This document shows, in pieces, positions 25,961 to 37,808 of a stretch of 64,000 nt of DNA. The stretch spans positions 5,152,516 through 5,216,515 of the forward strand of contig CM034233.1 of assembly GCA_019916065.1 (NCBI GenBank). The letters run 5' to 3'. This DNA is from Vitellaria paradoxa (Eukaryota > Streptophyta > Magnoliopsida > Ericales > Sapotaceae). The notes under the pieces are model-generated. The model searched no databases and was not told the origin of the DNA. It saw nothing but the letters and a program-made list of their open reading frames with translations. The position numbers and the translations under genes are program-made. Every line of letters begins with the position of its first letter. Within the stretch, counting starts at the first letter, position 1.

Positions 25961-28857
25961 TCATCCAATAATATTATATCCTTCACCATAATGATAAGGA
26001 TCAAAGCTCCCTGGATCCTCCATTTTTCCAAGAAAATGATCCATTCCTGCACATAAACCAGGAGTAACATAAAGATTGCATCCTCTAAATTAAGGTTTCA
26101 TACAAACATATATGCATAAAAATTCAGGCATAATAAATGAAACGCAAAAATTTCACGCATGCAATCCAGCGCACAAATCTAGACACAAATGCAGTGGAAC
26201 AAAAATATGACATTTTTTTGGAGATTCTGCACTGATACACAACATATGTGCTGCACAGAAATGGGCATACAGAAATGCAAACGTGTGCCGCCAGTACGCT
26301 TGTCAGCTTTACAATTGGGTTTAGAGCAATAGAGATCAAAAGCAAGTGGATACATACTTGGAACACTCTCATAAAGAACTGAATGATCCGAACTGCCCAA
26401 AGATCCACGGTCTGATGGAAACGTGGACTCCCGTTTATTTGGCTGCATATCAAAGTAATTCATTTCAGCACTCAATTCTGGACTTCGGATATATGCATTT
26501 TCGGCCCTTGATGCTGACTTCTCAAGAGGATGGACGTTTTCTAGTTTTGTCTTCTTCTCTCTGGGGGAATCAACTTCAGCCTCAGCTTCCGATTCCACAT
26601 TGTGTGGTACCCCAATTGATTGCTTTCTTTTGGAACGTGCTCTCCTGTTTTGGAACCAATTATAAACATTTGTTTCAGAAATTGGTCCATGTTGTGACAG
26701 CTCAGTGGCTATGTCTTTGATCTTCTGCTTGCTGGGGGTTCCATTTCCTTGATCAAACATATCCTCAAGAAATTGAAGCTGCCTAGGAGTTGGAGTCCAA
26801 CGCTGCCTTGCAGTAATCTTCTGGCCAGCATATGTCATTAAAGACTCGCAGTATAGATTACCAAGTCTCATTCCTAGCAGGAAAAGAACAAGAAGATTGT
26901 TAGCAACAAAAAAAAGCCCTGACGATATTAATCAAACCTTCTAGCCGCTTGTAAACTTATAGCAAACTTTATTTGACAACCATAAAAGAAACAGAAGAAA
27001 GTACATTAAAAAAAAAAAAAAGAAATTTTGGAACTTTAATTACATAACACTACAGCTAGAAAGCCAAGCATTCAATCACTTGTGATTCAGAGAACCAGCT
27101 ATGCAGCTCAGCTTCTTCAATGCGAGATGTTTCAACCCCATGTATCCCATAGCAAAGAAGACCAGTACTCTATTTAAGAGGCAACCCAGCAACTTTAGTT
27201 GCAATTTTGAACCAAAATTATCCTCGTGAAAGAGACACCCAAAGGATCTAGTATTTCCCCCTGCAGGCTTCAATAAGATATTCAAGTGCCATAACTGGAT
27301 GCAACAAGATTGTACCAAACTAATACCCAAACTAGTTAACGGGCAACAAATGATTTGCAGGGATTATTACAAGGAAAAATCAACAGAATTATGTCATATC
27401 AATTACTACGTCTCGGTAGCCTCAAAAAATTACTACGTCTCAGACACTAATTTATACAATACTAACAGAGAGTGGCAAGGAATAGCAGGCCTTACAGCAC
27501 CATAGAGTCATGATCAAACTCCACTCAATTTAACCTAAATTACTTTCCATACAAAAGTGTATTTGCTAAACAAAAAAAGCTTTGAAAAAGATCATTAATG
27601 GTGTGTTCGAACTAAGGATTTGGCAAGGGCAAAGAAAAGGAAAGAGAGAGAGAAAAAAATTACTAAATTCAAGTTATAGGGTGTGTTTGGAGTTGTATAA
27701 AAGTGTATAAAATAAAATAAAATTGTAAAAGTAAATGTCTCGTAATTCGTGCAGTGAGTGAAAATTTTAAATTTTATTATCTCGTAATTTGTGTTTGTAG
27801 AGATTTGTAATATTTTATTTTATTTTGTAGGGCTCCAAACGGATAATTTAGTTGGGCTAAAAGAGTATAAGAAAACAAAAGACATCTATCTATAAATTAA
27901 TTTTTATTTTAATATATTTTCATTTATTAAATCTCATGCTCCCACACCCCCTCCCCCAAAAAAAAAAGGAAAAATTCATTTTCCATTAGAATTTAGAACT
28001 AAACAAGAGAATTAATTTTGAATTTCTTTCATTTTTCTTCTCCTTTAATAAATCCTTAATCCAAGTGTGTTTAGATTGAAGATTTTGTAAGGAAAAAGAA
28101 AAGTAAGGAGAAAGGAAATAGAGTAATGAAACATAAAAACTCAAATGCATTTTTCATATTTAAATGAATTAAAAAAATATAAGAAAATAAAAGTCATCCA
28201 TTTGATTGACTAGTTTCTTAATTTAATTATTTCAAATTTCTCAAATCCACCTTCTTTTCCTTTCTTATTGTTTACCACAGCCTGCCTCTTCCTTTTCCTT
28301 TCCCCCATCCAAACACTGCAGTGTGATGAATTTTAATGGTAGTGTGTCCATTTTAACCAGTGTCAAAGTAGGTATTTGTTGGAAGAGTTGCTTGTGTTTG
28401 TGCACTGCAAAGCATAGCAAGAAAACAAACGGAAGAAGATCGCAGGAGCAATAGAAACCAGAGACATCAGCAATCAAGGATCTGGCAGAAACTCATTAAT
28501 TTACCCAATAGTAATTTTATTAAAGAATAAACACAACAAAGCAGCGTCAATTTGAATTCAACAATTAGGGCTCCAAAAGGCAAATTGTAGACGGAGGAAC
28601 AGAGTAGAACAATGGGGAGAGAGAGGATAACCAGCAAGGTCCTGATGTGCCGTAAGAGCGCTGTGCGTCTCGACAAGTTTCTCGCAGATGGCGGCGTAGA
28701 CGGAGATCTGCTGTCGCAAAAGCTCGACCTGTTCGTCGGTCATCACCTTCACACACAATCCATCACCGCTCTGAAAAGCTAGTCGTTGGTCTTGCTGGTT
28801 CCACTCCATTCCCAGTACCAGCTCATCAATGTTACCGGTAACACCCCCCACCAGCAT
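25961..28857 (-). CDS. WOX13: WUSCHEL-related homeobox, WOX13 clade
   Basis: Exons 28857-28632, 26873-26358 and 26046-25961 give 275 residues with matching phases. The N-terminal block [20 protein letters not shown]...LTAHQDLAG is characteristic of the WOX13 (ancient) clade. The homeodomain spans about residues 97-160 ([20 protein letters not shown] ... [16 protein letters not shown]), with the helix-3 motif WFQNRRA intact. An acidic [14 protein letters not shown] region follows. The last exon ends [11 protein letters not shown]13-clade proteins are nuclear DNA-binding regulators; Arabidopsis members are linked to organ initiation, fruit patterning and callus or regeneration control. I take ATG 28857 as the start, but M17 (MEWNQQDQ) resembles the Arabidopsis start more closely. 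Intron 1 (1.76 kb) is loaded with MITEs. Gene order suggests it corresponds to AtWOX14/WOX10. Confidence 0.92.
27601..28072. mobile_element. TIR element in WOX intron 1 with a nested MITE
   Basis: The left end GTGTGTTCGAACTAAGGATT and the inverse of AATCCTTAATCCAAGTGTGT at the right form a TIR of about 40 bp that also includes AAGAAAAGGAAAG-type sequence. A second MITE (27678-27843) sits inside it. No coding capacity. Confidence 0.6.
27678..27843. mobile_element. MITE, family A copy 1, nested
   Basis: Ends are GGTGTGTTTGGAGTTGTA and the inverse of GGGCTCCAAACGGAT. The interior has CTCGTAATTCGTGCAGTGAG and GTTTGTAGAGATTTGTAA. Related copies are at 35907-36086, 39949-40225 and 41175-41346, in either orientation. 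Confidence 0.65.
28063..28321. mobile_element. Probable MITE in WOX intron 1
   Basis: The left end GTGTGTTTAGATTGAAGATT is roughly inverse to CCATCCAAACACTGC at the right. AAGGAAAAAGAAAAG at one end and CTTCCTTTTCCTTTCC at the other strengthen the inverted match. It resembles the outer element at 27601-28072. Confidence 0.5.
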
Positions 28858-28947
28858 GGCCGTATTTGTTGTGAGGCGATCGCCACTTTCGTTTCAAGCC
28901 TATTACTACAGCATCGCAAAAAGTGTATGATATACAGTAGAATCTAG

Positions 28948-28961
28948 AGAGAGAGAGAGAC
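28948..28961 (+). repeat. (GA)n microsatellite in the WOX upstream region
   Basis: A short GA run about 90 bp upstream of the WOX start codon, TC-rich on the transcribed strand. It may lie in the 5' UTR. Confidence 0.6.
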
Positions 28962-31283
28962 TTGTCTACGCCCCTACGACCGCAATTACCTGCGCGGACT
29001 ACTACCGTAATCAGGCCAGGCGGGTCGCGCGCGTTTGACGTTCGCGCGCCTCTCCCGTGAAAGTTACGAGTGAGTTGGGTGTCAATAAATATAAGGTAAA
29101 ATAAAATAATTTGTTAGAGTGTAATTTATATAATAAAATATAAAATAAATAATTTTTAGATATTTTTAAAAAAATTTTAAATTTTTGAACGATTTTCAGT
29201 AAACTAATTGCATCCTATATTTTTCACCATGATTTTGGCTTTTCAATCAAAAATTAATAAATTTAATTAAAAAATAATTAGCAATTTTATACTTCTCCCA
29301 ATCCTAACAAAGGATTCTTATATCACTTATCTTTTAATATTTAATATTTGATTAAACTCTAATATTATTATTTGGTTAAAATTAATTTAAAATTTAAACA
29401 TTGGATGATTATGTGAGCTCAAAAAAAAAAAAATTGAACCGAATTTCAAACAGAATTAAATAAAGAGTTGGCATTAATATTTAGATAAACGTACGACAAT
29501 AAAATTGTATAGATCAAGAAGTAAAATTGATTAAAATCAATGTTTTTTTTATTAATTACTTTATACACATTAATATATATGGATAAAGTTTATTTACAAC
29601 ACTAGAAATACTACAACTATTTCTCTTTCTAAATAGGTTTAGAGTATGTTAAAGTTGAAATTCAGTTTTAGAAGTTGAAGTTGAATTTTTTATTTTTGAA
29701 TTTTCATAAAAATTCATTAAATGAATGATAATATTTTAATCTTAATCATAAGATTAATTTTTATAAAAATTTAAATATTAAAAATTTACTCTTACTTTTT
29801 AACTTCACAAACCTCCAACCAATCCAAATAAGCTTTTGTGAAAATTGTATCATGTGCTAGGAGCCTCTTAATGCACTACGGGGCCATGCATTGGGACGTA
29901 TTCGGTGGGCATTTGGTGTGTATTTCATTTTCCTTTGAGAAGCCAAAAATCCCAGCATGCCCATGTGATTTCCTTGGAAGTCCATCTTATTCCATTGTAG
30001 CCAAGTCAGAAAAAGAGGGCGGTGTCGGGTTTTAAAGCAATCTTCACCGGGTCCTTTGGGAGGTTGATGTTGACAATTTCTTGCAAGCTTTTGCAATCTG
30101 GGTGGGAAGCGAGCTCGGGTCAGGTTTTACAGGAATATAACTCATTTTAATCGGATTCAAGTCCGGTTCAGCCAGAATTTAAATTTAGTCCCACATAAAT
30201 TATATATTAATTTTGACTTAAAGAATTCAAACCTACTAAGCCAGACACAAACTTTATGATTCCAACCCCAAACCGAGCTCAAAACCCATATTGAATCAGT
30301 AATTTTTTTTCCCCCAAACTCGTTCCGGGCCGGGTCCATCGACCCTTGACCCATGATCAACTCTAGGTGGAAGGGTGTCAAGACTCAAAAGTCAGGTCTT
30401 CCATGTGCCAGCAAGTGTTTCACCGAGCCTAGTCCAACCACATTCCTTTCTTCAAAATTTCGGAAATGTCTATGGTTGCAATATGACATAAGTTTAGGTG
30501 AAAATGACACTATCTTTTCTAACTTATCAACCTTCAACCACATGAATGATTATCCATCTGTACAAGCTATATTTGACTTGTTTTCTTTTATTCTATAAAC
30601 TTTTTGACATGTTGATCACATTAAACAAAAAAATCAAGTACGAATAAAAAATTTTTACTTGTTTCAATTGTTACATAAATTTTCGTATTTTTCAATATTT
30701 TTATGTTTTTTTAAGTGTAAATAATACAGCTAAAAATTATCAGATAAAAATTATTTTTAATAAAAAATACCATATAAAATGAAAAAAATAAAATTTCTAT
30801 CTTATTAGCAATAAGCTATATTTGTGCTCTAACACAAGAAGTTATGATAATATAAACTGATATCACTTTGCAACACCTATATTAGTGTAATAAACTTAAG
30901 ATTGAAACTGATAGTAATAACTCCTGAAAGTGATAAGTAATGTAATTTCTTTGCATTATTAGTATCTATTTAACAAACTATGCACCAATTAGAGGAACAT
31001 TTTGTACTTTTATATATCAACCATTGTAAGGTCATTTGCGGACTCTCCAAAATATAATAAAAGAAATATCATTTTCTTTAAATAAAAATTTAAAATGTTA
31101 AATAAAAATTTTTCAGAAAAACAATGAATGAAGGAAAGAAATAGAAAATTAGAGAGAGGGGCTTCAAGCGTGCACCGTCCACATTTTCTTCAAAATGCAA
31201 AACTTTAACTAAGACTGATGCATGATTTTAGGAAAATTTTCTCTGTATTTTATGAAAACATAGCATTAATACTCCTACTTAAT
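28962..31283. other. WOX upstream intergenic sequence
   Basis: Presumably includes the WOX promoter. A GC-rich patch is seen at 28970-29060 (CGCGCG text). A possible foldback MITE lies at about 29636-29820, with its centre near AATCTTAATCATAAGATTAA. A moderately GC-rich segment at 29850-30360 has no recognisable protein. The rest is AT-rich. Confidence 0.45.
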
Positions 31284-31294
31284 AAAGACTCAAT

Positions 31295-31449
31295 AGCACA
31301 AACCTAAAGGTTAACTCAACTACTCTTAAATGGTTACTAGGTCGAGTCTCTGTGTCACTGAAAAACTTATCTTCTTGTTAAATTCAGGGCGCAAAGATTA
31401 GTCGAGATATTCGCAAGTTAGTCCAAACACCCTAAATCACAAAAAAAAA
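31295..31449 (+). mobile_element. Au-like SINE with 11-bp target duplication
   Basis: AAAGACTCAAT at 31284-31294 is repeated at 31450-31460. The 5' part has a degenerate RNA polymerase III head (GGTTACTAGGTCGAGTCTC). The 3' part, GATTAGTCGAGATATTCGCA followed by CCAAACACC and an A-run, resembles the conserved 3' region of plant Au SINEs. 155 bp. Confidence 0.75.
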
Positions 31450-31513
31450 AAAGACTCAATGACCCCAAGACCAAGGAACTTAAGGTGACATTGAGTCTGA
31501 AATTTTTATTTAC

Positions 31514-33021
31514 GGTAGTATTTAGAGTGATAAAAAAAAAAAAGATAAAACGAGATAAAATGTAGTTTTAAGTTAATTTTGGCATTTGGTATTTTTTTTC
31601 TAGACCGCGTTTTTTCGAGATGAACAATACCAAACTGTTAGAATGATTTCTCAAATTCATTCTAACGAATTCAAAAAATTCCCAAATTGTTCTTCTCTCT
31701 CTCTTTTTTTTCAAATTACGTTTTTTAGAGATGAACAGCAATAATCTGTTAGAATGGTTTTGCTAAATCTATTCTAACGGATTCAAAAAATATCCAAATA
31801 ATAATTCCTCTTTCTCTCTCTCCAAATCTTATCTTCATGAGACGAACAATAATAATATGTTAGAACGGTTTTCCCAAATCCGTTCTAAGAGATTCAATCC
31901 ATTCTAGCAGATTCAGAAAATCCCTAAATAATAATTCTTCTCTCTATTTTTCTCTACAAATCTTATCTTTTTGAGATGAACAATCATAATCCGTCAAAAG
32001 GTTTTTCCAAATCCATTCTAACGGATTCAAAAAATTTTCAAATAATCTCCAAATCAAGTTTTTTAGAGATAAAATCAATTGGAGTGCCAAGACACAAAAT
32101 AAAATAAAATAAATCTCCAACAACTTTAGAAATTACTAAAATTCTCTATTACACATTTACACATTCCCACCTTTATTAATTTCAAAAAATTCTAATATTT
32201 CGCTAAAAAAAAGAAAAAAAAAATCTAGAAGGAGGTTAACCGAGTGCGGACATTTTTTTGACAATCATATTCTTTGAGTTAAAAGTTTTCAAACGAGTAT
32301 CATTATCGCTAATTTATATGAATTTTTTTGACAATCATATTCTTCAAGTTAAAAGTTTTCAAACGAGTATCATTATCGCTAATTTATATGAATTTTTTTG
32401 AATCCGTTATAATGAATTTGGAAAAACCATTATAACAGTTTTGGCGCTATCCATCTTCAAATAGATTTTTTGAATCCATTAGAACGGATTTGAAAAATCA
32501 TTATAGCGATTTACCACTGTCGTAAGAGAGAGTAGAATTATTGTGCAAATTTTTGGAATCCGTTAAAATAGATTTGGAAAACCATTCTAACGATTTGCTA
32601 CTCTTCTTCTCCAAAAAACGGGGCTTGAAAAGAAAATACCAAACGCCAAATTAACCTAAAACCATATTTTATCTAAATTTATCTTGTTTTTTCTTATTTT
32701 TGACCACTCTAAACGCTACCAAACAGTGGTAATTCGTTAGAATAGTTTTCCCATATTTGTTATATGCTCTAACAGATTCAATGGTTTCGTGGGTCCAAAC
32801 TAAAATGGTACTCGTTTGAAAGCTTTCGACTCGTGAAACATGATTGTAAAAACAAATTTTTACACTCAGTTAACCTTTTTCCAGATTTTTGAATTTTTTT
32901 AGTGAAATATTGAACTTTTTTGAAATTAGTAAAAGCGGGAATGTGTAAATGTGTAATAGAGAATTTTAGTGATTTATAATGATTGTTGGAAATTTATTTT
33001 ATTTGTTGACACACCAAACGG
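31514..33021. mobile_element. Interleaved double inverted-repeat element cluster
   Basis: Segment A (31514-about 31690, GGTAGTATTTAGAGTGATAA...) recurs inverted at about 32545-32720. Segment B (32080-32310, CTATTACACATTTACACATT) recurs inverted at about 32780-33021. The order is A, B, A-inverted, B-inverted. The interior contains several degenerate units with GTTAGAATGGTTTT and ATTCTAACGGATTC, plus a 70-bp direct duplication. No coding frame is present; it looks like overlapping foldback elements. Confidence 0.7.
32251..32400 (+). repeat. 70-bp direct tandem duplication
   Basis: Two nearly identical copies carry TTTTTTTGACAATCATATTC and AAGTTTTCAAACGAGTATC, followed by ATTATCGCTAATTTATATG. 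They lie at the centre of the inverted-repeat cluster. Confidence 0.85.
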
Positions 33022-33579
33022 TATTATTTATCCAAAAAGTTATCATGGATAAGTATATCCGACAGTATACTTGCGAAGTTATACGTTCAAATATATACTT
33101 CATTAAAATTGAAAAATTATTTGGTATAATAATGATACCACATCATCAACATAATACAATTTATGAGTATTGTAATAAATCGATGAGAGTTCCAAATTAT
33201 AAAAAAAAAAAAAAAAAAACATAATGTAACGTAGCAAATTACTGAAAAGAAGACATTGATACATCCTAAAAAGCTTAATTATAAAATAACTTACCTTGTT
33301 TTCGTCAACGAATTTAAATTTTTAAAATTTTAATTAAATATTTTGATAATTTGGTGTATATACTTTAATTTTTTTAATTTATTAAATCACGTCATATTGG
33401 TAGTATATCAGAGGTGCACCAAATATTTATTTGTTGTTTGCTAACTTAGAAGGCAAATTCAGCCAACATTGAGCTTAAATGGAAACAACAATGTTCACAG
33501 TAGAGATGTGCTTGTGTTTGCTTAATTACCTCACTCTCAAATGTAAATAAAAATGTAAATTTAGATTTCAAAGGTGTTG

Positions 33580-35080
33580 AGTAAGGAAAATCAAGACAAA
33601 CTCCCCCAAGTGCAAGGTTTCATTGTAGCACAATTAACTAGTAAGAACCAGGTCATATCCACAGGAATCTAGGGAGCAAAATCATGTTTGAATCAAATGG
33701 ATTAAAGAGGCAAAACATGGCTCACATGAATGGTAAACAGAATTGAAAATCTGGTTTGAAATTTTTGATGGTTTTGGAAATGGGTTTTGAAATGAAAACT
33801 AAACTTAACTAAAACTTGATATTAAAAAGATGGGTAAGACAATTCCAATGCCTATCCAAATCAATCTCAAAATACCAAGAGTGAATAGATCAATTCTAGT
33901 TGCTCTAATGTTTGGAGAAATTTAATTTCAAATGATACAAGCCATGGATCAAACAAGTGATGTGCATAATCTATCATGAAGACTATAAAAGATCTAATTA
34001 TAGCAACTCCTATACATATTTGCAATAAGAGTTCTGAATTCAACAACTTCTATGAACTCATTGATAAAATATGTAAACAAGTGTTAATCGGACATTGAAC
34101 CATTAATTTCGAGAGTAATTAGATACAACTAAGATTGATAACCAAAGAATTCAAAATTAATCCATGAAAAACGGCATCTTGGAAATCATTGGACAGGACA
34201 TTATCCTTGCCTTGGCCCAAGAAAAACTAGCCGATCATCTTAAGAAAATGAATAACAGAAATGAAGAACAGAGACATGACCTTCAAAGCTGGAAATGGAA
34301 ATTTAATCTTTAATTCAAAATGAAATCTAATTACAGGAAATGGAATTGTAAAGTGCTGTAGAACTAAAATCTAATTATAGTAAACTGAAAATTAAAACTA
34401 GAATTGAAATCAAAATCTACAGAATCAAAAATCAGAGAAACGAAGAAGAAGAAAAACTGAAAAACTTGAACCCAAAAAAAAAACTCTCTCTCCAAAAACT
34501 CCCTCCCCAAAAATTCTCTGTCCGAATGTGTATATCCTCCACGGGTGGGTCATGTGATGCCAACCTCTCCCCTTTCTCTCTCCACTCATTCTTTCTGCCA
34601 AAAATCCTCATTCCGTTATGCAATTCACCCTTAATTACAGATCTTGCCCCTTACTGTCTTTCGGAATCTTGTCACATGAAACAGCTGAGGTCACATGGAA
34701 TTCGTTACTGGAAATAACCCACCATTCGAATGCTTTTCAGTTGTATTCGAATATGCCGTCCACTTCAGAAATTGGTTCACTCAGCAATTGTATTTAGATG
34801 GGCCAATTCCCAAATTTGAATGGGACTCTGCTTCAGGAACTTCCAGATTGCTGATTTTTCCTTTCTCGTATTGAGTTCACGTGGAAATTCTTCATCTACT
34901 CCGATGGCTTTACTCAACAAAATGTGTTTCAGCAAATCTTCCTTTGCATCCTTAATAATACTCAAATTACTTCTCCTTGTGACATAATTCAATACATGTT
35001 CCATATGTTTAAAGTTGAAGATAAAATCTACACGAAACACATGTTTTATATCATTTATATCCTATATAAAGGTGTAATTA
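33580..35080. mobile_element. Possible retroelement-derived segment, unclassified
   Basis: The base composition is clearly different from the AT-rich flanks. The text from CAAGACAAACTCCCCCAAGT to CATATCCACAGGAATCTAGG, with C-rich promoter-like sequence at 34480-34660, recalls LTR or leader sequences of plant retroelements. No gag, pol or matching terminal repeat was found, so the assignment is only an impression. Confidence 0.3.
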
Positions 35081-35164
35081 AGTAAAGAAATATGTAACAA
35101 GTTAAGTCCAATCAAGATGCTAGACAAATAAAAAGCAACATGTTCAGTCAACCAAAAGATTGAA

Positions 35165-35832
35165 TGAATAAGATGACATTTGATTTACATTTTTTTTCTA
35201 TTTCCTATTTTATATGTTTTATATTTTAAAAATCTTAAAATAAGGAAATAAAAAATAATTTATTTTTCTTATTTTGAAATTTTTATTGATTTAAGTTGAA
35301 AACGCTCAAAATAAATTTTTATCCCTTTTTATTTGACGTGTAAATTCATTTTTTATTTTCTAAAATAAATTTTTAGAGTACAACTGACCAAATGCGTTTA
35401 AACTATTTTCCTTATTTTTAAAAACATAAAATAACAAATGCACTCAAAACAAAAACTAAAAGACAAACAAAAATCAAAAATTAAAAAAATAAATCAAAAG
35501 ACACCTAAGAGTTTGAAAAAATAAGGAGTCATTTGATTTATTTTTTTATTTTTTATTTTGAACTCATTTTTCATTTTGTACTTTTGATAATAAAGAAAAT
35601 AACTCAAAATTCAGTTACTTATATTTTCAAATTTTATTTTTAAAAACTAAAAATAAGTTTGCAGATAAAATAAAAAAGGTAAAAAAATCGTTTTCAAAGT
35701 TTTCAACAAAAAATAAGAAAAATCTCAAAATAAAGAAAACAAAGTATTTTCTATTTTTTTGTTTTGAGATTTTAAACACATAAAACAAAAACAGATAACA
35801 AAAAATAGAAAAATAAACCAAATGTCACCTAA
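35165..35832. mobile_element. Two adjacent MITEs, family C copies 2 and 3
   Basis: 35165-35515 and 35522-35832 are in opposite orientation. Their ends read GACATTTGATTTA or GTCATTTGATTTATTTTTTT, inverse to AATAAATCAAAAGACACC or AATAAACCAAATGTCACC. The interiors match the copies at 17220 and 43571. Confidence 0.6.
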
Positions 35833-35906
35833 ACGTTCAAATAAAAAATAGGGATTAGTCTATCTGGGGCGTACAAGATCAATCAATTGGTTGATGCAAC
35901 TGCCAC

Positions 35907-36086
35907 AATCAAAGTGTATTTAGAATTATATAAATTCGTATAAATTTATAAAAATTACTGTCTCATATTTTGTATAATAAGAGAAAAATTTTAATTTTAT
36001 AACCTAATAATTCGTATTTGTAGTAATTCGTATTGGTAGAGATTTATAAATTTATGTAATTTTTTGTTTTAATACCAAACAGTGCC
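35907..36086. mobile_element. MITE, family A copy 4 (diverged)
   Basis: Contains AATTCGTATTTGTAGTAATT and AGAGATTTATAAATTTATGT, and ends with ACCAAACAGTGCC inverse to a GTGTATTTAGA start. It matches the other family A copies but is more diverged. Confidence 0.5.
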
Positions 36087-36423
36087 ATTATAAAGGGGAA
36101 GCTTTGGCATCGGATTGGAAGTCAACGTCATAAATGAGCAACCAAAGTTTCTAAGGACATCCAATTAATACCCCCCCCCAAACAAAAAAATAACAATAAT
36201 AATACTAAAGTCTTTCGGGCACTCTTATTAAATTTCCCATAGACTCATTTTGTGAACTAAATTGATCACTTTTCTAAAACTAAGGACTCGGGGTCCTTGC
36301 CGGCAAAATCACTTTTGTTCTTTTTCGCGCAACGGATCAAAATTCCTAGATCTAAAACTAGGGGAGTTTCTCAAGCTAATCATTTTTAACTAAGAAAAAT
36401 ACAAACTCCTGGATTTCAAACTT

Positions 36424-36635
36424 CTACTGAAGTGACCAACCTTGTAAGTTATAAAGGGTCCAACACATTAGAATTAACTACAAGTAATCACGCATTTTAA
36501 ATCAAAGATGGGATCAACTACAAGTAATCACACATTTCACATAGCAATTAGTACACATCAACAAGATTCATAACACCCTACTGAAGTGGCCAACCTTATA
36601 AGTTATAAAGGGTCCAACACATTAGAATTAATCAC
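36424..36635 (+). repeat. Direct duplication of about 165 bp spacing
   Basis: CTACTGAAGTGACCAACCTT...GGTCCAACACATTAGAATTA at 36424 is repeated as CTACTGAAGTGGCCAACCTT... at 36590. An internal ACTACAAGTAATCAC is also doubled. Intergenic. Confidence 0.85.
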
Positions 36636-37039
36636 TCACTGAATTATCTTTGAGCACAGCCTCAACATAATTACAGATAATACAATGCATAAGAATATAG
36701 AAAAGCAATGCAAATTAAAACTGATAAACAAATCATTGGAGGCACAAAACTCAGGAACTCAACTCAACTGCTAAAGTAATTTTGGCATAAAAACTGAGAT
36801 GTATTTAAAAGGTTATTCATTCATGTTAATACCTAATAGAGCAAATAGACTCAAAACGCGGTTACGAAAACTTTGCACTGCTTGGATGTATCCCTCATAT
36901 AGGAATTTGAACAGTAAACAATTACTGTCATGGCTACAAATCGAAAACAACCTATTTACTCCCCTCATGCAGAAAACAAAAACACATCGATATAGCAATG
37001 TATGAACAAGGGAAAAAAATAAGCAAATTCCAAAAAAAA

Positions 37040-37740
37040 AAAAAGGATGATATGCTCTGCAACAGTCAACAGGTTAAGGCAGGATAAAGAGGGAAGCTGT
37101 ATCACATTCTATCACCCATTCATCTATGCTATGTTTGAAACATGGGTTCGTGGACGGAAAGGAAAAATGAAGGAAAAATAAAATTTATAATTTATGCAAT
37201 TTGTTTACACTTATCCAAGTAAAAGTTAAATTTTGTTAATAAATATATATGTTCATTTTAATCTTATTTTTCTAACTCAATAAAAAAATAAAATAAATTT
37301 GACTTTCTTGCTTTATTTTGCATTCCTACCATTGTTATTGACTTTTCCTTTCCCTCCACAAATTCATGCTCCAAACATATGCTTACTCTACATGGCCAAA
37401 CAATATGAGAACAAGGGAACATGATTGTTATCAGAAACTAGCACAATATATTTAGACCTTCCACAGAACATAGCAAATAATGAACCCAGGAGGAAAGAAG
37501 AGGAGACCAAATTCAAAAAACCGACAAACATTAGGAAGCAAGAAACTTTAAAACAGAAACAAAGTCATTTAGTAAATAAACCGAATGGAAGGATAACCAG
37601 CTCTACAACAGCTAAAAGGCAGGATACAGGGGAAAGTTAAATACTATCAACTATCCGTTTACCTAGATGGCGAAACATTGTAAGAACAGGGATAACATTT
37701 GATTGTTACTGGAAACTAGCAAAATACATTAAAAATCTCA
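37040..37740 (+). repeat. Segmental direct duplication, one copy carrying a MITE
   Basis: 37040-37126 plus 37385-37450 resemble 37595-37740: GGCAGGATA, CATGGCCAAACAATATGAGA and TAGATGGCGAAACATTGTAA, and TTGTTA(T/C)(C/T)(A/G)GAAACTAGCA. The first copy is interrupted by the MITE at 37127-37384, so the second copy represents an empty site. Confidence 0.65.
37127..37384. mobile_element. MITE with 35-bp TIRs
   Basis: The left end CTATGTTTGAAACATGGGTT...GGAAAGGAAAA is matched by the inverse of TTTTCCTTTCCCTCCACAAA...CCAAACATATGC at the right. 258 bp, AT-rich core, no coding frame. Confidence 0.7.
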
Positions 37741-37808
37741 TGAAGTTAACATAGAATGATTAAAACACTAAATAGCCCATGTGCCTATGCTACCAGCTGC
37801 ACCAATGT

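Noticed and set aside
26124..26453. 109-codon frame in the WOX locus
   Set aside because: An offset frame over exon 2 and intron 2 of the WOX gene.
28565..28756. Arg-rich 63-codon frame inside WOX exon 1
   Set aside because: An offset frame of the [11 protein letters not shown] block, which is the conserved WOX13-clade N-terminus.
33580..35080. LTR retrotransposon
   Set aside because: The text resembles retroelement leader sequence, but no matching terminal repeats, primer-binding site or protein domain was found; kept only as a low-confidence feature.
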